From: Colwellia psychrerythraea
Lineage (GTDB): Bacteria; Pseudomonadota; Gammaproteobacteria; Enterobacterales; Alteromonadaceae
DNA: 45,069 nt
Reading direction: 5' to 3'
Assembly (NCBI GenBank): GCA_002163005.1
Contig: MAAF01000109.1
Location: 1-45,069, forward strand
The first letter of the stretch is position 1. The number at the start of each line of letters is the position of its first letter. A model generated the notes under the pieces. The model made no database searches and was not told the origin of the DNA. It saw only the letters and a program-made list of their open reading frames with translations. The translations under genes and the position numbers were made by a program. Shown here piece by piece: positions 19,633 through 30,217 of this stretch.

Positions 19633-20934
19633 ATGAAATATAGAATTAAAGCAATACTGTTAGCCTCTAGCCTTATCATTACTACTATCACGTCAGTACA
19701 AGCCAAAGAAGAGCTGCTTGATAGAGTCGCCGCCATTGTAAATAGCGGTGTAGTACTAGAGTCGGAAGTTAACGACCTGCTTGTTAATATTAAACAACAA
19801 GCTAAAAAGAATAATCAGAGCTTACCTTCCGATAAAGCTCTACGCATTCAAGTGATGGATAAATTAATTAATGACAGTCTACTCAGTCAAATGGGTCAGC
19901 GCATGGGTATCCAAATTAGTGATGCGCAACTTGACCAAACTTTAAATAACATGGCCAAAGAAGACAAACTAACCTTAGCTCAATTTCGCCAACAGGTGAT
20001 TAGTGAGGGGACTAGTTATGAAAAATACCGTGAAAATGTTCGAACAGAACTCGTTTCAGGTGAAGTAAGTCGTAATAGTGTAAGACGTCGAATATTTGTT
20101 TCACCACAAGAAGTGGCAAATTTACTTCAAGTAATGAAAGAGCAAAGCACAAATAATGTCGAATACCACTTAGGTCATATCTTAATAGAATTTCCTGCTG
20201 ATGCTAGCCAAGAGGATTTAGCCGCAGCTAAAACTCGCGCAACAAAAGTGGTTGAATTACTTAATGACGGTTCTGATTTTGCTAAAATTGCGATAACCTC
20301 ATCAGGTGATGCCAACGCGTTAAAAGGCGGAGATTTAGGCTGGAAAAATATCAATGAAATGCCAACGCTCTTCTCAGAATTAATTAACGATAAGCCTAAA
20401 GACACCATTGTTGGCCCAATTCGAACAGGTTTAGGTTATAGCATAGTTAAGGTCCTAGATATTCGCGGTAGAAAAGTCGTTGAAGTGGAAGAAGTAAAAG
20501 CTAGCCATATTTTAATCAAACCATCAATTATTTTAAGTGATGAAAAGGCTAAGAATTTATTACAAGGCTTTTTAAATCAAATCAATGCTGGAGAGGCAAC
20601 CTTTGAAGAATTAGCTAAAGAACATTCTGAAGGACCAACATCAGTACGCGGTGGCGATTTAGGTTGGGCAGATCCTAAAAACTATGACCCTGCTTTTACA
20701 AAAGCACTCGCAACCATGAAAAAAGGGGGATACCATAAACCATTTCGCTCCTCTTTTGGTTGGCATATTATTAAATTAGAAGATCGCCGTATGGTTGATG
20801 CCACTTCACAATTGAATGAAAACCGCGCTTATCAAATTCTTTTTAACCGTAAATATGGTATGGAAAGTACCCGTTGGTTAAAAGAAACTCGCGATGAAGC
20901 CTATATTGAAATATTTGAACAGGATAACAAGTAA
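19633..20934 (+). CDS. surA: Periplasmic chaperone/peptidyl-prolyl isomerase SurA
   Basis: Escorts unfolded outer-membrane proteins, including LptD, across the periplasm to the BAM complex. 433 aa. Signal peptide to about residue 24 (VQA/KEELLD), N-terminal chaperone domain starting [19 protein letters not shown], two parvulin PPIase domains (about 175-275 and 285-385, with HILIEFPAD and HILIKPS entry motifs and GGDLGW in each) and a C-terminal helix. It is 43 bp after lptD, and its stop overlaps the pdxA start by one base (TAATG). Confidence 0.97.
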   Translation: MKYRIKAILLASSLIITTITSVQAKEELLDRVAAIVNSGVVLESEVNDLLVNIKQQAKKNNQSLPSDKALRIQVMDKLINDSLLSQMGQRMGIQISDAQLDQTLNNMAKEDKLTLAQFRQQVISEGTSYEKYRENVRTELVSGEVSRNSVRRRIFVSPQEVANLLQVMKEQSTNNVEYHLGHILIEFPADASQEDLAAAKTRATKVVELLNDGSDFAKIAITSSGDANALKGGDLGWKNINEMPTLFSELINDKPKDTIVGPIRTGLGYSIVKVLDIRGRKVVEVEEVKASHILIKPSIILSDEKAKNLLQGFLNQINAGEATFEELAKEHSEGPTSVRGGDLGWADPKNYDPAFTKALATMKKGGYHKPFRSSFGWHIIKLEDRRMVDATSQLNENRAYQILFNRKYGMESTRWLKETRDEAYIEIFEQDNK

Positions 20935-21914
20935 TGACACAACGCATTGCCATTACCCCCGGAGAGCCTGCAGGTGTTGGTCCCGACTTAATAATTACTA
21001 TCGCTCAACAAGATTGGCCTGTTGAAATGGTTGTTATTGCCTCAAAAACATTATTAAAAGAAAGAGCAATAGCGCTTTCTTTACCGTTAACCATAATCGA
21101 TTATGATCAACACGCACCCGCGAAATCACAACAAGCAGGGAGTTTAACTGTACTTGATGTTGAACTAACGGAACCTTGCGTGCCTGGAACATTAAATAGT
21201 GCTAATGGCTCCTACGTGGTAGAAACATTAAGAATTGCCAGCGAGAAAAATATATCGGGTGAATTTGATGCAATAGTTACCGGGCCTGTGCACAAAGGAC
21301 TAATTAATAAAGCCGGTATTGCTTTTAGTGGGCATACTGAGTACTTTGCAACTCAAGCTAACTGTACCGATGTTGTGATGATGCTTGCGACTAAAGGCCT
21401 TAGAGTCGCATTAGTAACAACACACATACCGTTGGCCTATGTATCTAAAGCAATTACCTATGAACGTCTGCAGAAAGTCACTCGGATTTTGCATAAAGAC
21501 TTGCAAGAGAAATTCGGCATCAAGTCACCTAAGATTTATGCTTGTGGTATTAACCCTCATGCAGGTGAAGATGGTCATCTTGGCCGTGAAGAAATAGAAA
21601 TCATGGAGCCAGCTTTTGCTGAACTTCGCACTGATGGCATAGATATTATTGGTCCATTACCTGCTGATACCATTTTCCAAGAAAAATACTTGGCTGAGGC
21701 AGATGCGATTTTAGCCATGTACCACGACCAAGGCCTTCCTGTACTGAAGTATAAGGGCTTTGGCTCTTCAGTAAATATTACGCTAGGTTTACCCTTTATT
21801 CGTACTTCCGTTGATCACGGAACAGCACTTGAACTTGCTGGTAAAGGTACCGCGGACTCAGGTAGCTTTATTGAAGCAATGAACAACGCCATCAACTTAG
21901 CTAGTACCAAATAG
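20934..21914 (+). CDS. pdxA: 4-hydroxythreonine-4-phosphate dehydrogenase
   Basis: NAD-dependent oxidation step of the DXP-dependent pyridoxal 5'-phosphate pathway. 326 aa. [13 protein letters not shown] at the N-terminus, [14 protein letters not shown] and SGHTEYFA in the middle, [14 protein letters not shown] and [12 protein letters not shown] with metal-ligand histidines, and the [18 protein letters not shown] end. Translationally coupled to surA by a TAATG overlap; rsmA follows after 18 bp. Confidence 0.97.
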   Translation: MTQRIAITPGEPAGVGPDLIITIAQQDWPVEMVVIASKTLLKERAIALSLPLTIIDYDQHAPAKSQQAGSLTVLDVELTEPCVPGTLNSANGSYVVETLRIASEKNISGEFDAIVTGPVHKGLINKAGIAFSGHTEYFATQANCTDVVMMLATKGLRVALVTTHIPLAYVSKAITYERLQKVTRILHKDLQEKFGIKSPKIYACGINPHAGEDGHLGREEIEIMEPAFAELRTDGIDIIGPLPADTIFQEKYLAEADAILAMYHDQGLPVLKYKGFGSSVNITLGLPFIRTSVDHGTALELAGKGTADSGSFIEAMNNAINLASTK

Positions 21915-21932
21915 TTTAACAAAGAAGTAGTT

Positions 21933-22838
21933 ATGAACGACAAAAAACATTTAGGCCATCAAGCCAAAAAGCGCTTTGGACAAAACTTTCTCCATAATGA
22001 TGCTGTTATCAGTGACATTGTTGATGCAATTAATCCTGAACCGGGTGAAAACCTAATAGAAATTGGTCCTGGTTTAGGTGCCTTAACAGAGCCTGTTATC
22101 GAACGCGCAGGAAAATTATCGGTAGTTGAATTAGATAGAGATCTTGCCCATAGACTTCGCCATCATCCATTTTTGGCTAAAGACTTAACTATCTATGAAA
22201 CCGATGCACTGAAGTTTGATTTTTCCGAGTTAGCGACTGAAGAAAAACCACTGCGCATTTTTGGTAATTTACCCTATAACATCTCAACACCACTTATTTT
22301 TCATCTTTTGACATTCAAAGATAAAGTGAAAGATATGCATTTCATGCTGCAAAAAGAAGTTGTAGAACGTATGGCTGCAGGCCCACACTGCAAAGCCTAT
22401 GGTCGCTTATCGATAATGACTCAATATCAATGCCAAGTGTTTCCCGTAATGGAAATAGGACCCGAGGCTTTTAAACCTGCTCCAAAAGTAGATTCAGCGA
22501 TAGTACGTTTAATACCTCATGCAAATATTGAGAACCCTGTTAAAGACATTAACGCACTGAACACTGTTTGTTTAGCTGCCTTTAACCAACGTAGAAAAAC
22601 TATTCGAAATACTTTTAAGAAGTTAATAACTGAAGCACAGTTAGCTGAATTAAACATTGATGCTAATTTACGCCCAGAAAACTTATCCCTTGATGAGTAT
22701 AAAAAACTTGCCGATTTTATTGTTGATAATCCGCCAGAAGTTGCTCCAGTTAAAGAAAAAAGACGCATGGCAAAAAATAAAATGACTGAATCTGCAAATG
22801 ATAATTTGAACGAGAATACTGCACCCAAAGCTGAATAG
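21933..22838 (+). CDS. rsmA: 16S rRNA dimethyladenosine transferase (KsgA)
   Basis: Dimethylates the two adjacent adenines near the 3' end of 16S rRNA, a late 30S checkpoint. 301 aa. [11 protein letters not shown] start, SAM-binding [13 protein letters not shown], acidic VVELDRDLA and catalytic NLPYNIS. About 28 residues longer than E. coli RsmA (273) because of a Lys/Glu/Asn-rich tail after about residue 265, probably disordered. An in-frame ATG-led apaG would be expected next in E. coli order; instead apaH begins 4 bases after the stop. Confidence 0.97.
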   Translation: MNDKKHLGHQAKKRFGQNFLHNDAVISDIVDAINPEPGENLIEIGPGLGALTEPVIERAGKLSVVELDRDLAHRLRHHPFLAKDLTIYETDALKFDFSELATEEKPLRIFGNLPYNISTPLIFHLLTFKDKVKDMHFMLQKEVVERMAAGPHCKAYGRLSIMTQYQCQVFPVMEIGPEAFKPAPKVDSAIVRLIPHANIENPVKDINALNTVCLAAFNQRRKTIRNTFKKLITEAQLAELNIDANLRPENLSLDEYKKLADFIVDNPPEVAPVKEKRRMAKNKMTESANDNLNENTAPKAE

Positions 22839-22841
22839 TTT

Positions 22842-23699
22842 ATGGCTATCTATCTGGTAGGCGATATTCAAGGTTGCTTTAAAGAGTTAACCTCCTTGTT
22901 ATCACAAGTCAACTTCGACCGTAATAACGATGTGCTTTACCTTGCGGGCGACCTAGTCGCTCGCGGTCCTAACTCTCTTGAAACCCTACGCTTTGTTAAA
23001 TCTCTTGGCGAAAGCGCCAAAGTAGTTTTAGGTAACCACGACTTACATTTACTCTCAGTTCACGCTGGTATTAAGAAAGCTAACAAATCAGATTACTTAT
23101 CTGCGCTATTAGCAGCTCCAGATGTTAATGAGCTTATGGACTGGTTAGCCGTACAGCCTTTATTACAAGAAATACCTAATACTTGCTCGAATTCAAATGC
23201 TGTAAATCAAACGAATAATAACAGTGCCTATATGAGCCATGCCGGAATTTCACCTCAATGGCAGCTTGTCGATGCATTAGAACAAGCCAAACTTATTCAA
23301 ACTAAATTAGCCAGTAGTGATCGTAATACATGGTTAGCACTGATGTATGGTGAAAAACCAAACGATTGGCATCAAGCAATAACTGAAATTGAAAAATTTC
23401 GTTATAGTATTAATGCCTTTACCCGTATGCGATTTTGCTTTACCGATGGGACACTGGAGCTTGAACAGAAAGGCTCTCCTGAAGATATTACGGTTACTAA
23501 CATAGTCCCTTGGTATGAATTATCTCAAACTATCAATAATACCCGTTGGGTGTTTGGTCACTGGGCTTCACTCATGGGCAAAAGTTCGCATCCTAATATA
23601 TATCCATTAGATACTGGCTGTGTTTGGGGTAATCAATTGACCATGCTTCGCTGGCATGATAAAAAATACTTTATGCAAAGCTCTGAGCTGAGTGACTAA
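22842..23699 (+). CDS. apaH: Bis(5'-nucleosyl)-tetraphosphatase, symmetrical
   Basis: Hydrolyses Ap4A to two ADP, and in E. coli also decaps Np4-capped RNAs. 285 aa metallophosphatase with GDIQGC, GDLVARGPNS, VLGNHDLH and a later HAGI metal-site histidine plus FGHWAS. Three bases separate it from rsmA and I see no good ribosome site, so translation is probably coupled. apaG, normally between the two genes, is absent. Confidence 0.96.
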   Translation: MAIYLVGDIQGCFKELTSLLSQVNFDRNNDVLYLAGDLVARGPNSLETLRFVKSLGESAKVVLGNHDLHLLSVHAGIKKANKSDYLSALLAAPDVNELMDWLAVQPLLQEIPNTCSNSNAVNQTNNNSAYMSHAGISPQWQLVDALEQAKLIQTKLASSDRNTWLALMYGEKPNDWHQAITEIEKFRYSINAFTRMRFCFTDGTLELEQKGSPEDITVTNIVPWYELSQTINNTRWVFGHWASLMGKSSHPNIYPLDTGCVWGNQLTMLRWHDKKYFMQSSELSD

Positions 23700-23842
23700 T
23701 AAAAACTATATTTCACAAAGTATAATAAAAAATTATTGGCAATTAAGTATTTCCTAATACCTGCCGATACAAACATAGCTTGATATATCAAAACTAACTA
23801 ACGTATTAACTAGGCAAGTAGCCTTTCAATTGGGTGGATTCA

Positions 23843-25861
23843 ATGAATTTAACTGTAGCTGTAAAAATAATTGGTGGCTTTGCCATCATCTCAACTTTAC
23901 TGATTGTCATTAGCACCATATCTTTATCGAATTTAAATACCATCAGCGAGTCAACTCAGCAGCAGAACACTTTAGCTATACCCACACTCAAAGCGAGTAA
24001 TAAACTTGCTCTTGAGATCAGTCAAATGAGCAATTTGACTTTAAAGGGTTATTATCAAACTGATCTGACTCTATTAGCGGGCGACCTTAAAAGCTATAAA
24101 AAAACTGAAGCCGTTTTCACGCAACAATTATCAGAATTAAAACAAATTTTAGCTTCTGAACAAGATTTACTGACTAACTTAACTCAAGTCGACCAACTCT
24201 ATTCAAACTTTCATCATGCGAGTGTTGAGTTGTTTAACCACCATAAAATTAGCATCGAACAAAAGCAGCTATTGACTGAGAAGATTGATATTTTAGAAGA
24301 AAAAGCAGATAACACCATTATGTTACTGTTAGATTTGGCTGACCATGAGCTCGCAGATACTAAGCTTCAACGTGCAATTAACTTAAGTGACTATTTCGAA
24401 AACCAATTGAACTCGATTGTCTCTTCTGCCCTAGAGTATCGTGAAATTTTGAATGAAGATACTGCAGGATTTATTGGCAGTGAGCTTACACGTAGTATTA
24501 GTGATGCAAGGCACTCAGTTGATAATATAATCTTTGAATTAGATAACCATGAGATTGAAGATATCTCTGAGCAAGTTACCTCAGCATTCAACGAAATTGA
24601 AAGTCTTTTATCAGAAGACAATGGCATAATAGCGCACAAACAAAAGCAATTAAATTCTAATCTACAAGCCTCTCTCATGCTCTTAGAAGAAGAAAAGGTA
24701 GCCAAGCAAGTTAACAAAATATTAGATAAACAACTTGAACTAGCTAACCAAACAACTATAAATTCCAGTCAACGAATCGAAGACTCGGTAAGCAACGGTA
24801 CTACTCACACCACCATTATTATGCTCATATCAATTGCTGTTGCGCTAATAATCGCTCGCATTACGCTTATTGGTATTACGCGCCCATTAGCACGAGTTAA
24901 TGAGATGCTCAGTATTGTGGCTTCGGGTGATCTTTCATTAAAACTCGATGAAAGTGGTAAAGATGAATTCGCCCAATTATCAAAAAATTGTAATTTATTA
25001 ATCGATAGTTTACGTAATCTAATTGAAGGCATAGTTAATCGTTCAGCACAATTAGCTGCTGCTGCTGAACAAACCTCAGCCGTTACGGCACAAAGTACCA
25101 GCGCAATTGAGGAACAACGTAACCAAGTAGAGCAAGCCGCCTCAGCAACAACCGAAATGAGCAGTACTTCACAAAGTGTACTTGCAAGTGCAAACGACGC
25201 CTTAGGTGAAATTAAACATGCTGATGAAGAAGCTGAACGTGTTAAAGGTATTTCAGCCAGAAACCGTCAGACTATTGAAATGCTTGCTAACGAAGTAGAA
25301 TCAGCCGCTCAAGTTATCAACCAATTACAACAAGACAGTGCCTCAATTGGCGGAATATTAGATGTTATACGTGGTATTGCTGAGCAAACCAACTTACTTG
25401 CACTAAATGCTGCCATTGAAGCAGCACGAGCTGGTGAGCAAGGACGAGGGTTCGCTGTCGTTGCTGATGAAGTACGTACCTTAGCAAGCAGAACACAAGA
25501 ATCAACGTCTGAAATTCAAACGATGATAGAAGCGCTGCAAACAGGTGCAGGTAAAGCTGTAACAGTGATGGATGCAGGAAAATCTAAAGCTAGTGATTGT
25601 GTTAATCAAAGTGAAGAAGCGGATCAAGCACTCGAAATTATTACCCATGCGGTACACGAAGCATTCGACCGCAGCTCTCAGATTGCAACGGCTGCTGAAG
25701 AGCAAAGTGTTGTTGCCCATGAAATCAGTGAAAATCTTGAGTCTATTGTGACGATTGCCGAGCAAACCACCGCGGGTTCACAGCAAACAGCAACATCAAG
25801 TAGTGAAGTTGCTCGTTTGGCTGAAGAGTTACAACAGTCAGTGCAAAAATTTAAATTATAA
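23843..25861 (+). CDS. Methyl-accepting chemotaxis protein
   Basis: Transmembrane chemoreceptor signalling to CheA/CheW. 672 aa from the ATG at 23843, which has GGTGG six bases upstream; a GTG nine bases earlier lacks such a site. TM1 about 6-28, a helical periplasmic sensing domain about 29-315, TM2 about 318-340, HAMP about 341-395, then the coiled-coil signalling domain with the hairpin tip [20 protein letters not shown] and [12 protein letters not shown]. No C-terminal NWETF-type CheR tether. The helical-bundle sensor gives no clue to the ligand. Stands alone between apaH and csp. Confidence 0.94.
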   Translation: MNLTVAVKIIGGFAIISTLLIVISTISLSNLNTISESTQQQNTLAIPTLKASNKLALEISQMSNLTLKGYYQTDLTLLAGDLKSYKKTEAVFTQQLSELKQILASEQDLLTNLTQVDQLYSNFHHASVELFNHHKISIEQKQLLTEKIDILEEKADNTIMLLLDLADHELADTKLQRAINLSDYFENQLNSIVSSALEYREILNEDTAGFIGSELTRSISDARHSVDNIIFELDNHEIEDISEQVTSAFNEIESLLSEDNGIIAHKQKQLNSNLQASLMLLEEEKVAKQVNKILDKQLELANQTTINSSQRIEDSVSNGTTHTTIIMLISIAVALIIARITLIGITRPLARVNEMLSIVASGDLSLKLDESGKDEFAQLSKNCNLLIDSLRNLIEGIVNRSAQLAAAAEQTSAVTAQSTSAIEEQRNQVEQAASATTEMSSTSQSVLASANDALGEIKHADEEAERVKGISARNRQTIEMLANEVESAAQVINQLQQDSASIGGILDVIRGIAEQTNLLALNAAIEAARAGEQGRGFAVVADEVRTLASRTQESTSEIQTMIEALQTGAGKAVTVMDAGKSKASDCVNQSEEADQALEIITHAVHEAFDRSSQIATAAEEQSVVAHEISENLESIVTIAEQTTAGSQQTATSSSEVARLAEELQQSVQKFKL

Positions 25862-25868
25862 AAATCAA

Positions 25869-25910
25869 TCTAAACGGTAAGTATTACTTACCGTTAACTT
25901 GCCGTTTAGA
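25869..25910 (+). repeat. Two overlapping, mutually exclusive hairpins after the chemoreceptor gene
   Basis: AACGGTAAGT (25873-25882) pairs with ACTTACCGTT (25886-25895); alternatively TCTAAACGG (25869-25877) pairs with CCGTTTAGA (25902-25910). Both share the left arm. No T tract follows, so a simple intrinsic terminator is not certain. Confidence 0.5.
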
Positions 25911-25918
25911 TTACAGTT

Positions 25919-26068
25919 ATACCAGTCTCATTAAGTTCATGAGTTTGTTGTGTGAAGGGAAAAATCAAGATAAGGCACTGATTGAGTAGTAGTAGCTGGC
26001 TATTAGGATTGAGAGTAATGGAGTATTTTAACCTACACAAGTGGGCAATAATGTAATGAAATTGGTAT
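25919..26068. mobile_element. MITE-like 150-bp element with terminal inverted repeats
   Basis: The left end ATACCAGTCTCATTA (25919-25933) and the reverse complement of the right end (26054-26068, ATACCAATTTCATTA) match at 13 of 15 positions. There is no coding capacity inside. A 14/15 copy of the right-end sequence occurs at 44960-44974, indicating a dispersed family. No target duplication could be made out. Confidence 0.5.
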
Positions 26069-26073
26069 TATAG

Positions 26074-26101
26074 TTGACAAGAATTATTCTAGCTATATAA
26101 T
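26074..26101 (+). promoter_or_regulatory. Near-consensus sigma-70 promoter of csp
   Basis: TTGACA (26074-26079) and TATAAT (26096-26101) match consensus in full, with a 16-bp spacer. Expected transcript start is about 26108, giving a leader of roughly 186 nt before the csp ATG. A long leader is typical of cold-inducible cspA genes, whose mRNA refolds with temperature. The leader contains ATCT/AGAT and CTTA/TAAG pairings around 26150-26180 and an AGGA ribosome site at 26281-26287. I did not find a clear E. coli cold-box sequence. Confidence 0.8.
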
Positions 26102-26293
26102 GCACCCAGCTTGAAGTTAGTTTTATTTTTTTGTACACCATTTCGATGTTATCTCATGCTTACCTTAGATAAGATATCTGTAACACGTCCTGATTTATAA
26201 GTAATAGCAACTCTTTTTAGCAAACCCCTAGCAGCTTAGCTTAACGCAAAGATTGTTAGTACAATTACTCTTAAATATTTATAGGATACACAT

Positions 26294-26500
26294 ATGTCTA
26301 CTACTACTGGTACAGTAAAATGGTTTAACGAAGCTAAAGGTTTTGGTTTTATCGAGCAAGAAAACGGTCCAGACGTTTTTGCTCATTTCAACGCTATCGT
26401 TGGTGACGGTTTTAAAACTCTTGCTGAAGGTCAAAAAGTTGAATTTACAGTTACTGACGGTCAGAAAGGACCTCAAGCTGAAAACATCGTTGCACTTTAA
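26294..26500 (+). CDS. CspA-family cold-shock protein
   Basis: Single cold-shock domain, an RNA chaperone that melts mRNA structure. 68 aa, with RNP1 KGFGFIEQ and RNP2 DVFAHFNAI; the surface aromatic residues W11, F18, F20, F31 and F34 are present. Acidic overall, as in CspA. Monocistronic, with its own strong promoter and terminator. Whether it is cold-induced or constitutive cannot be told from the protein; the long leader favours regulated expression. Confidence 0.96.
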   Translation: MSTTTGTVKWFNEAKGFGFIEQENGPDVFAHFNAIVGDGFKTLAEGQKVEFTVTDGQKGPQAENIVAL

Positions 26501-26549
26501 TTTGCAATAATTAGGTAGTTATTTGATAACCAACCTAAAGATGTTAAAG

Positions 26550-26578
26550 AAAGGACATACCTTAATTGGATGTCCTTT
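26550..26578 (+). terminator. csp terminator
   Basis: A 9-bp stem (26550-26558 with 26570-26578) has an 11-nt loop and runs into seven T. It lies 50 bp after the csp stop. Confidence 0.88.
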
Positions 26579-26850
26579 TTTATTGCCTGTTTGAAAATAT
26601 ATTTTGTTTTTATTCCCGCGTTTACCTGTCCTCTCTAAACGTTTCTATATGTAGACTTACCAAACCTTCATCTCAGATTAAAACTCCCGTTAAAGTGCGG
26701 TTATACTGTATCTAAGTGAATGATTGGATAACTGTATACCCGTTATTATTCAAAGTCCGGATTACAATGAAAACCTACAATCCTTTGTAGAAATTATGAA
26801 TTTAAATGGTGACGGATATATTTATACTTTCGCTAAGTTCAGACACAAAA
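26579..26850. other. Intergenic stretch between csp and murA
   Basis: The 428-bp gap from csp to murA holds the csp terminator, the murA terminator and this stretch. The only coding-like signal is a 50-codon TTG-initiated frame (26724-26876) without a ribosome site, which runs into the murA terminator. I see no RNA gene or repeat. Confidence 0.5.
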
Positions 26851-26880
26851 AAAACCAGCCCTTTTTAAAGAGCTAGCCTT
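26851..26880 (-). terminator. murA terminator
   Basis: On the minus strand a roughly 10-bp stem with two G-U pairs (arms about 26856-26865 and 26867-26877) is followed by eight T. The wobble pairs form only on the minus strand, which fixes the direction. Confidence 0.75.
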
Positions 26881-26928
26881 TTCAACACTGTCATAGTTAT
26901 GACATTGAATTCAAATTATAGCGAGATA

Positions 26929-28203
<1,275 letters not shown>

Positions 28204-28245
28204 TTACTTAAAATGATTAAAAAATATCGAGCCAGTATACACAAA

Positions 28246-28273
28246 AATGCCCAGCATTAAAAAACTAGGCATT
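28246..28273 (-). terminator. Leaky terminator/attenuator between ibaG and murA
   Basis: AATGCC (28246-28251) pairs with GGCATT (28268-28273), with an inner AG/CT pair across a C/A mismatch. On the minus strand it is followed by TTTTTG. Short stem, so partial read-through into murA is likely. Confidence 0.5.
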
Positions 28274-28309
28274 AAAAGTACAATTTAGTAACACTATTAC
28301 TATTTAATA

Positions 28310-28573
28310 CTAACTATTAAATAGTTTATCGCGTTGCCATTGTGCTTTATTGAATGTTTTCACCGTCACAGCGTGGATTGTGCCATCTTTTATAATATCA
28401 GCTAATGGCTTAAGTACTGCTTGTTGACGTTTAACACGGCTTAAGTCATCAAATAGATCACTTATCGCATTAATTCGGCATTGAGAGCCATCAAAAACCA
28501 CATGAATCTCATCAAGTTCAAGGGTATCAGTTATCAATTTTTTTACTAATTCTTCAATTTCACCAACTTCCAA
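28310..28573 (-). CDS. ibaG: BolA-family protein IbaG
   Basis: Small BolA-like protein (E. coli YrbA/IbaG) that works with monothiol glutaredoxins in iron-sulphur handling and acid response. 87 aa; the invariant loop HAVTVKTF includes the His ligand, and the helix-turn region VFDGSQCRINAIS has a Cys where BolA proteins vary. The position between mlaB and murA is the standard one. Confidence 0.93.
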   Translation of the reverse strand: MEVGEIEELVKKLITDTLELDEIHVVFDGSQCRINAISDLFDDLSRVKRQQAVLKPLADIIKDGTIHAVTVKTFNKAQWQRDKLFNS

Positions 28574-28597
28574 GGGAGTCTCCTTTGTTCGTTATTA

Positions 28598-28641
28598 ATA
28601 CCCAAGCCACTTGAAGATGCATCTTCAGGTGGTTTGGGTAT
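28598..28641. repeat. 44-bp near-perfect palindrome (REP-like)
   Basis: Arms of 22 bp meet at 28619/28620; 20 of 22 positions pair, and the two exceptions become G-U in one RNA strand. The arm begins ATACCCAAGCCACTTGAAG. It fills most of the mlaB-ibaG gap and could act as a REP-type element or a transcript processing or stability site. Confidence 0.7.
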
Positions 28642-28649
28642 ATATGATA

Positions 28650-28952
28650 CTAATCACATGTTATAGGTAATAAACCATCTACGCCACTTAAGGTGATTAG
28701 TTTAGTTAATTTTTCAGGTATATTGCTAAAACTTAACTGGCAAGAATGATGTGTAGCCTGCTCTAAAAGGTAAAACAGCCAAGCAAGGCCAGCGGTGTCA
28801 GCCTTACTAACTTTGCTTAAATCAACATTAACAGCGCCATGTGCAAACCAATTTACATATTCACTATTTTTGATATGCGCGACACTATGTCGGCTCAATT
28901 GACCAGAGACAGCTAGAGTACCGTGATTAAGAACTATATTCGCTTTACTCAC
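28650..28952 (-). CDS. mlaB: MlaB, STAS-domain subunit of the Mla lipid transporter
   Basis: Cytoplasmic STAS protein that binds MlaF and is needed for assembly and activity of the MlaFEDB ABC complex. 100 aa; the STAS core shows VNVDLSKVSKADTAGLAWLF with the conserved Asp-Thr/Ala-Gly-Leu turn. Only 3 bp follow mlaC, so it is cotranscribed with it. Confidence 0.9.
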   Translation of the reverse strand: MSKANIVLNHGTLAVSGQLSRHSVAHIKNSEYVNWFAHGAVNVDLSKVSKADTAGLAWLFYLLEQATHHSCQLSFSNIPEKLTKLITLSGVDGLLPITCD

Positions 28953-28955
28953 TAT

Positions 28956-29693
28956 TTATCCTTGCTGTTCATTTTTTTCCGTTGAACTTTCATCTTTTAC
29001 TGCACGATTTTTAAAAACAATGTTTCGAGTACTTTTGCTTTTTAATAATTCAGTAACGTAAGGTAGGCCTTTTTGTCTAATGATGCTACCTAGCTCAGCT
29101 TGCTTTGAGTCAAGTAAGCTGATCCCTTCTGCAACCATATCAAATGCTTGCCACTGTTTAGTTTTTTTATTAAGCCTGACTTTGAACGCCACATCAATAT
29201 TATCTCGACCCACCATAATAATCCGCGTATTCACAGCGACTATTTTTTTACCCGCAAATGATCTTTCTGGAGAAAACTCCACTGCCTGATTATCATATAA
29301 AGTAAAGACTTGTGCATAAGAGCTCACCAAATACTCTCGAAATACAGGTACAAAGGCACGACGCTCTGCATCTGTTGTTTTTCTTAAATGCTTACCAATA
29401 ACCTTAAAAGCAGAATATTTATAGTTGATATAAGGCATCAGTTCTTCTCGAACGATGTCTTTCAATAAATTTGGATTATCTTGGATAGCTTGTTGCTCAC
29501 GCGCAAATCGTTTAAAAGTCTGTTCAGCCGCACCTCGCACCATCTGATATGGATTACTTTGGTCAACGACTTGGCGTGTTGGCTCTGTGGATAGCTCAGT
29601 TGCTGCTTCACTATTAGCAATAGCATTATTACTCAGAAGCAGACTAATGACTAAACTAAAAAAAAGATTACTTTTGCTCATTAATTTACTCAT
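28956..29693 (-). CDS. mlaC: MlaC, periplasmic phospholipid-binding protein
   Basis: Carries phospholipid between the outer-membrane MlaA complex and MlaFEDB. The start is set at the ATG at 29693, with AGGGA seven bases upstream; two GTG codons precede it in frame. Signal peptide ending NAIA (about 26), then the MlaC fold (NPYQMVRGAAEQTF..., FRRYLV-type VFREYLVSSYAQVF). 245 aa. The start overlaps the mlaD stop by 8 bases (ATGAGTAA). The tail is Lys/Glu-rich. Confidence 0.93.
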   Translation of the reverse strand: MSKLMSKSNLFFSLVISLLLSNNAIANSEAATELSTEPTRQVVDQSNPYQMVRGAAEQTFKRFAREQQAIQDNPNLLKDIVREELMPYINYKYSAFKVIGKHLRKTTDAERRAFVPVFREYLVSSYAQVFTLYDNQAVEFSPERSFAGKKIVAVNTRIIMVGRDNIDVAFKVRLNKKTKQWQAFDMVAEGISLLDSKQAELGSIIRQKGLPYVTELLKSKSTRNIVFKNRAVKDESSTEKNEQQG

Positions 29694-30159
29694 CACCACT
29701 TCCCTGGCTAAATAAAAACTGCCCTATTAATTCTTCTAATACTAAAGCTGGTTTCGTGTCTTCAATAAAATCACCTGGTACCAAAGTATCAACCGATTCA
29801 TCGATAAAACCAGGCTGTATGCCCAAATACTGCTCACCTAATAAACCAGCCGTTAATATTGCCACAGACGTTGCTTCTGAAAAATTATTGTATTGCATAT
29901 AAATATCTAGGGTTACTACGGGGGTATAGTCTTCTAAATCTAGGGTAATCTCACTAACACGACCAACGACAACACCGCCCACTTTTATCGGCGAGCGCAC
30001 TTTTAAGCCGCCAATATTATCGAATTTAGCAAAAAGTTGATAACTTTCACCATTACCACCTATACCTGAATCTGCAACTTTAAGTGATAACATCAATAAG
30101 GCAGCTAAACCTAATGCAACAAAAAAACCTACCAATAATTCTACTTTCTTAGACACCAT
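29686..30159 (-). CDS. mlaD: MlaD, MCE-domain subunit of the Mla transporter
   Basis: Inner-membrane-anchored periplasmic MCE protein; the hexamer forms the lipid channel on MlaE. Start at the ATG at 30159 (MVSKKVELLVGFF), which aligns end to end with E. coli MlaD; in-frame GTG/TTG codons at 30168/30171 are alternatives. One TM helix (about 8-27), then the MCE domain (FDNIGGLKVRSPIKVGGVVV), and LGEQYLGI. 157 aa, about 25 shorter than E. coli MlaD, which has a longer low-complexity tail. Confidence 0.92.
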   Translation of the reverse strand: MVSKKVELLVGFFVALGLAALLMLSLKVADSGIGGNGESYQLFAKFDNIGGLKVRSPIKVGGVVVGRVSEITLDLEDYTPVVTLDIYMQYNNFSEATSVAILTAGLLGEQYLGIQPGFIDESVDTLVPGDFIEDTKPALVLEELIGQFLFSQGSGDE

Positions 30160-30217
30160 GTCTTTCACCAACGCCTTGTAATAAAAAATTCAACAAAAAA
30201 ATTCTAACGGGTATAAA

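Noticed and set aside
26724..26876. 50-codon frame between csp and murA
   Set aside because: Protein-like in part, but with a TTG start, no ribosome site, and a stop inside the murA terminator. At most a decayed fragment.
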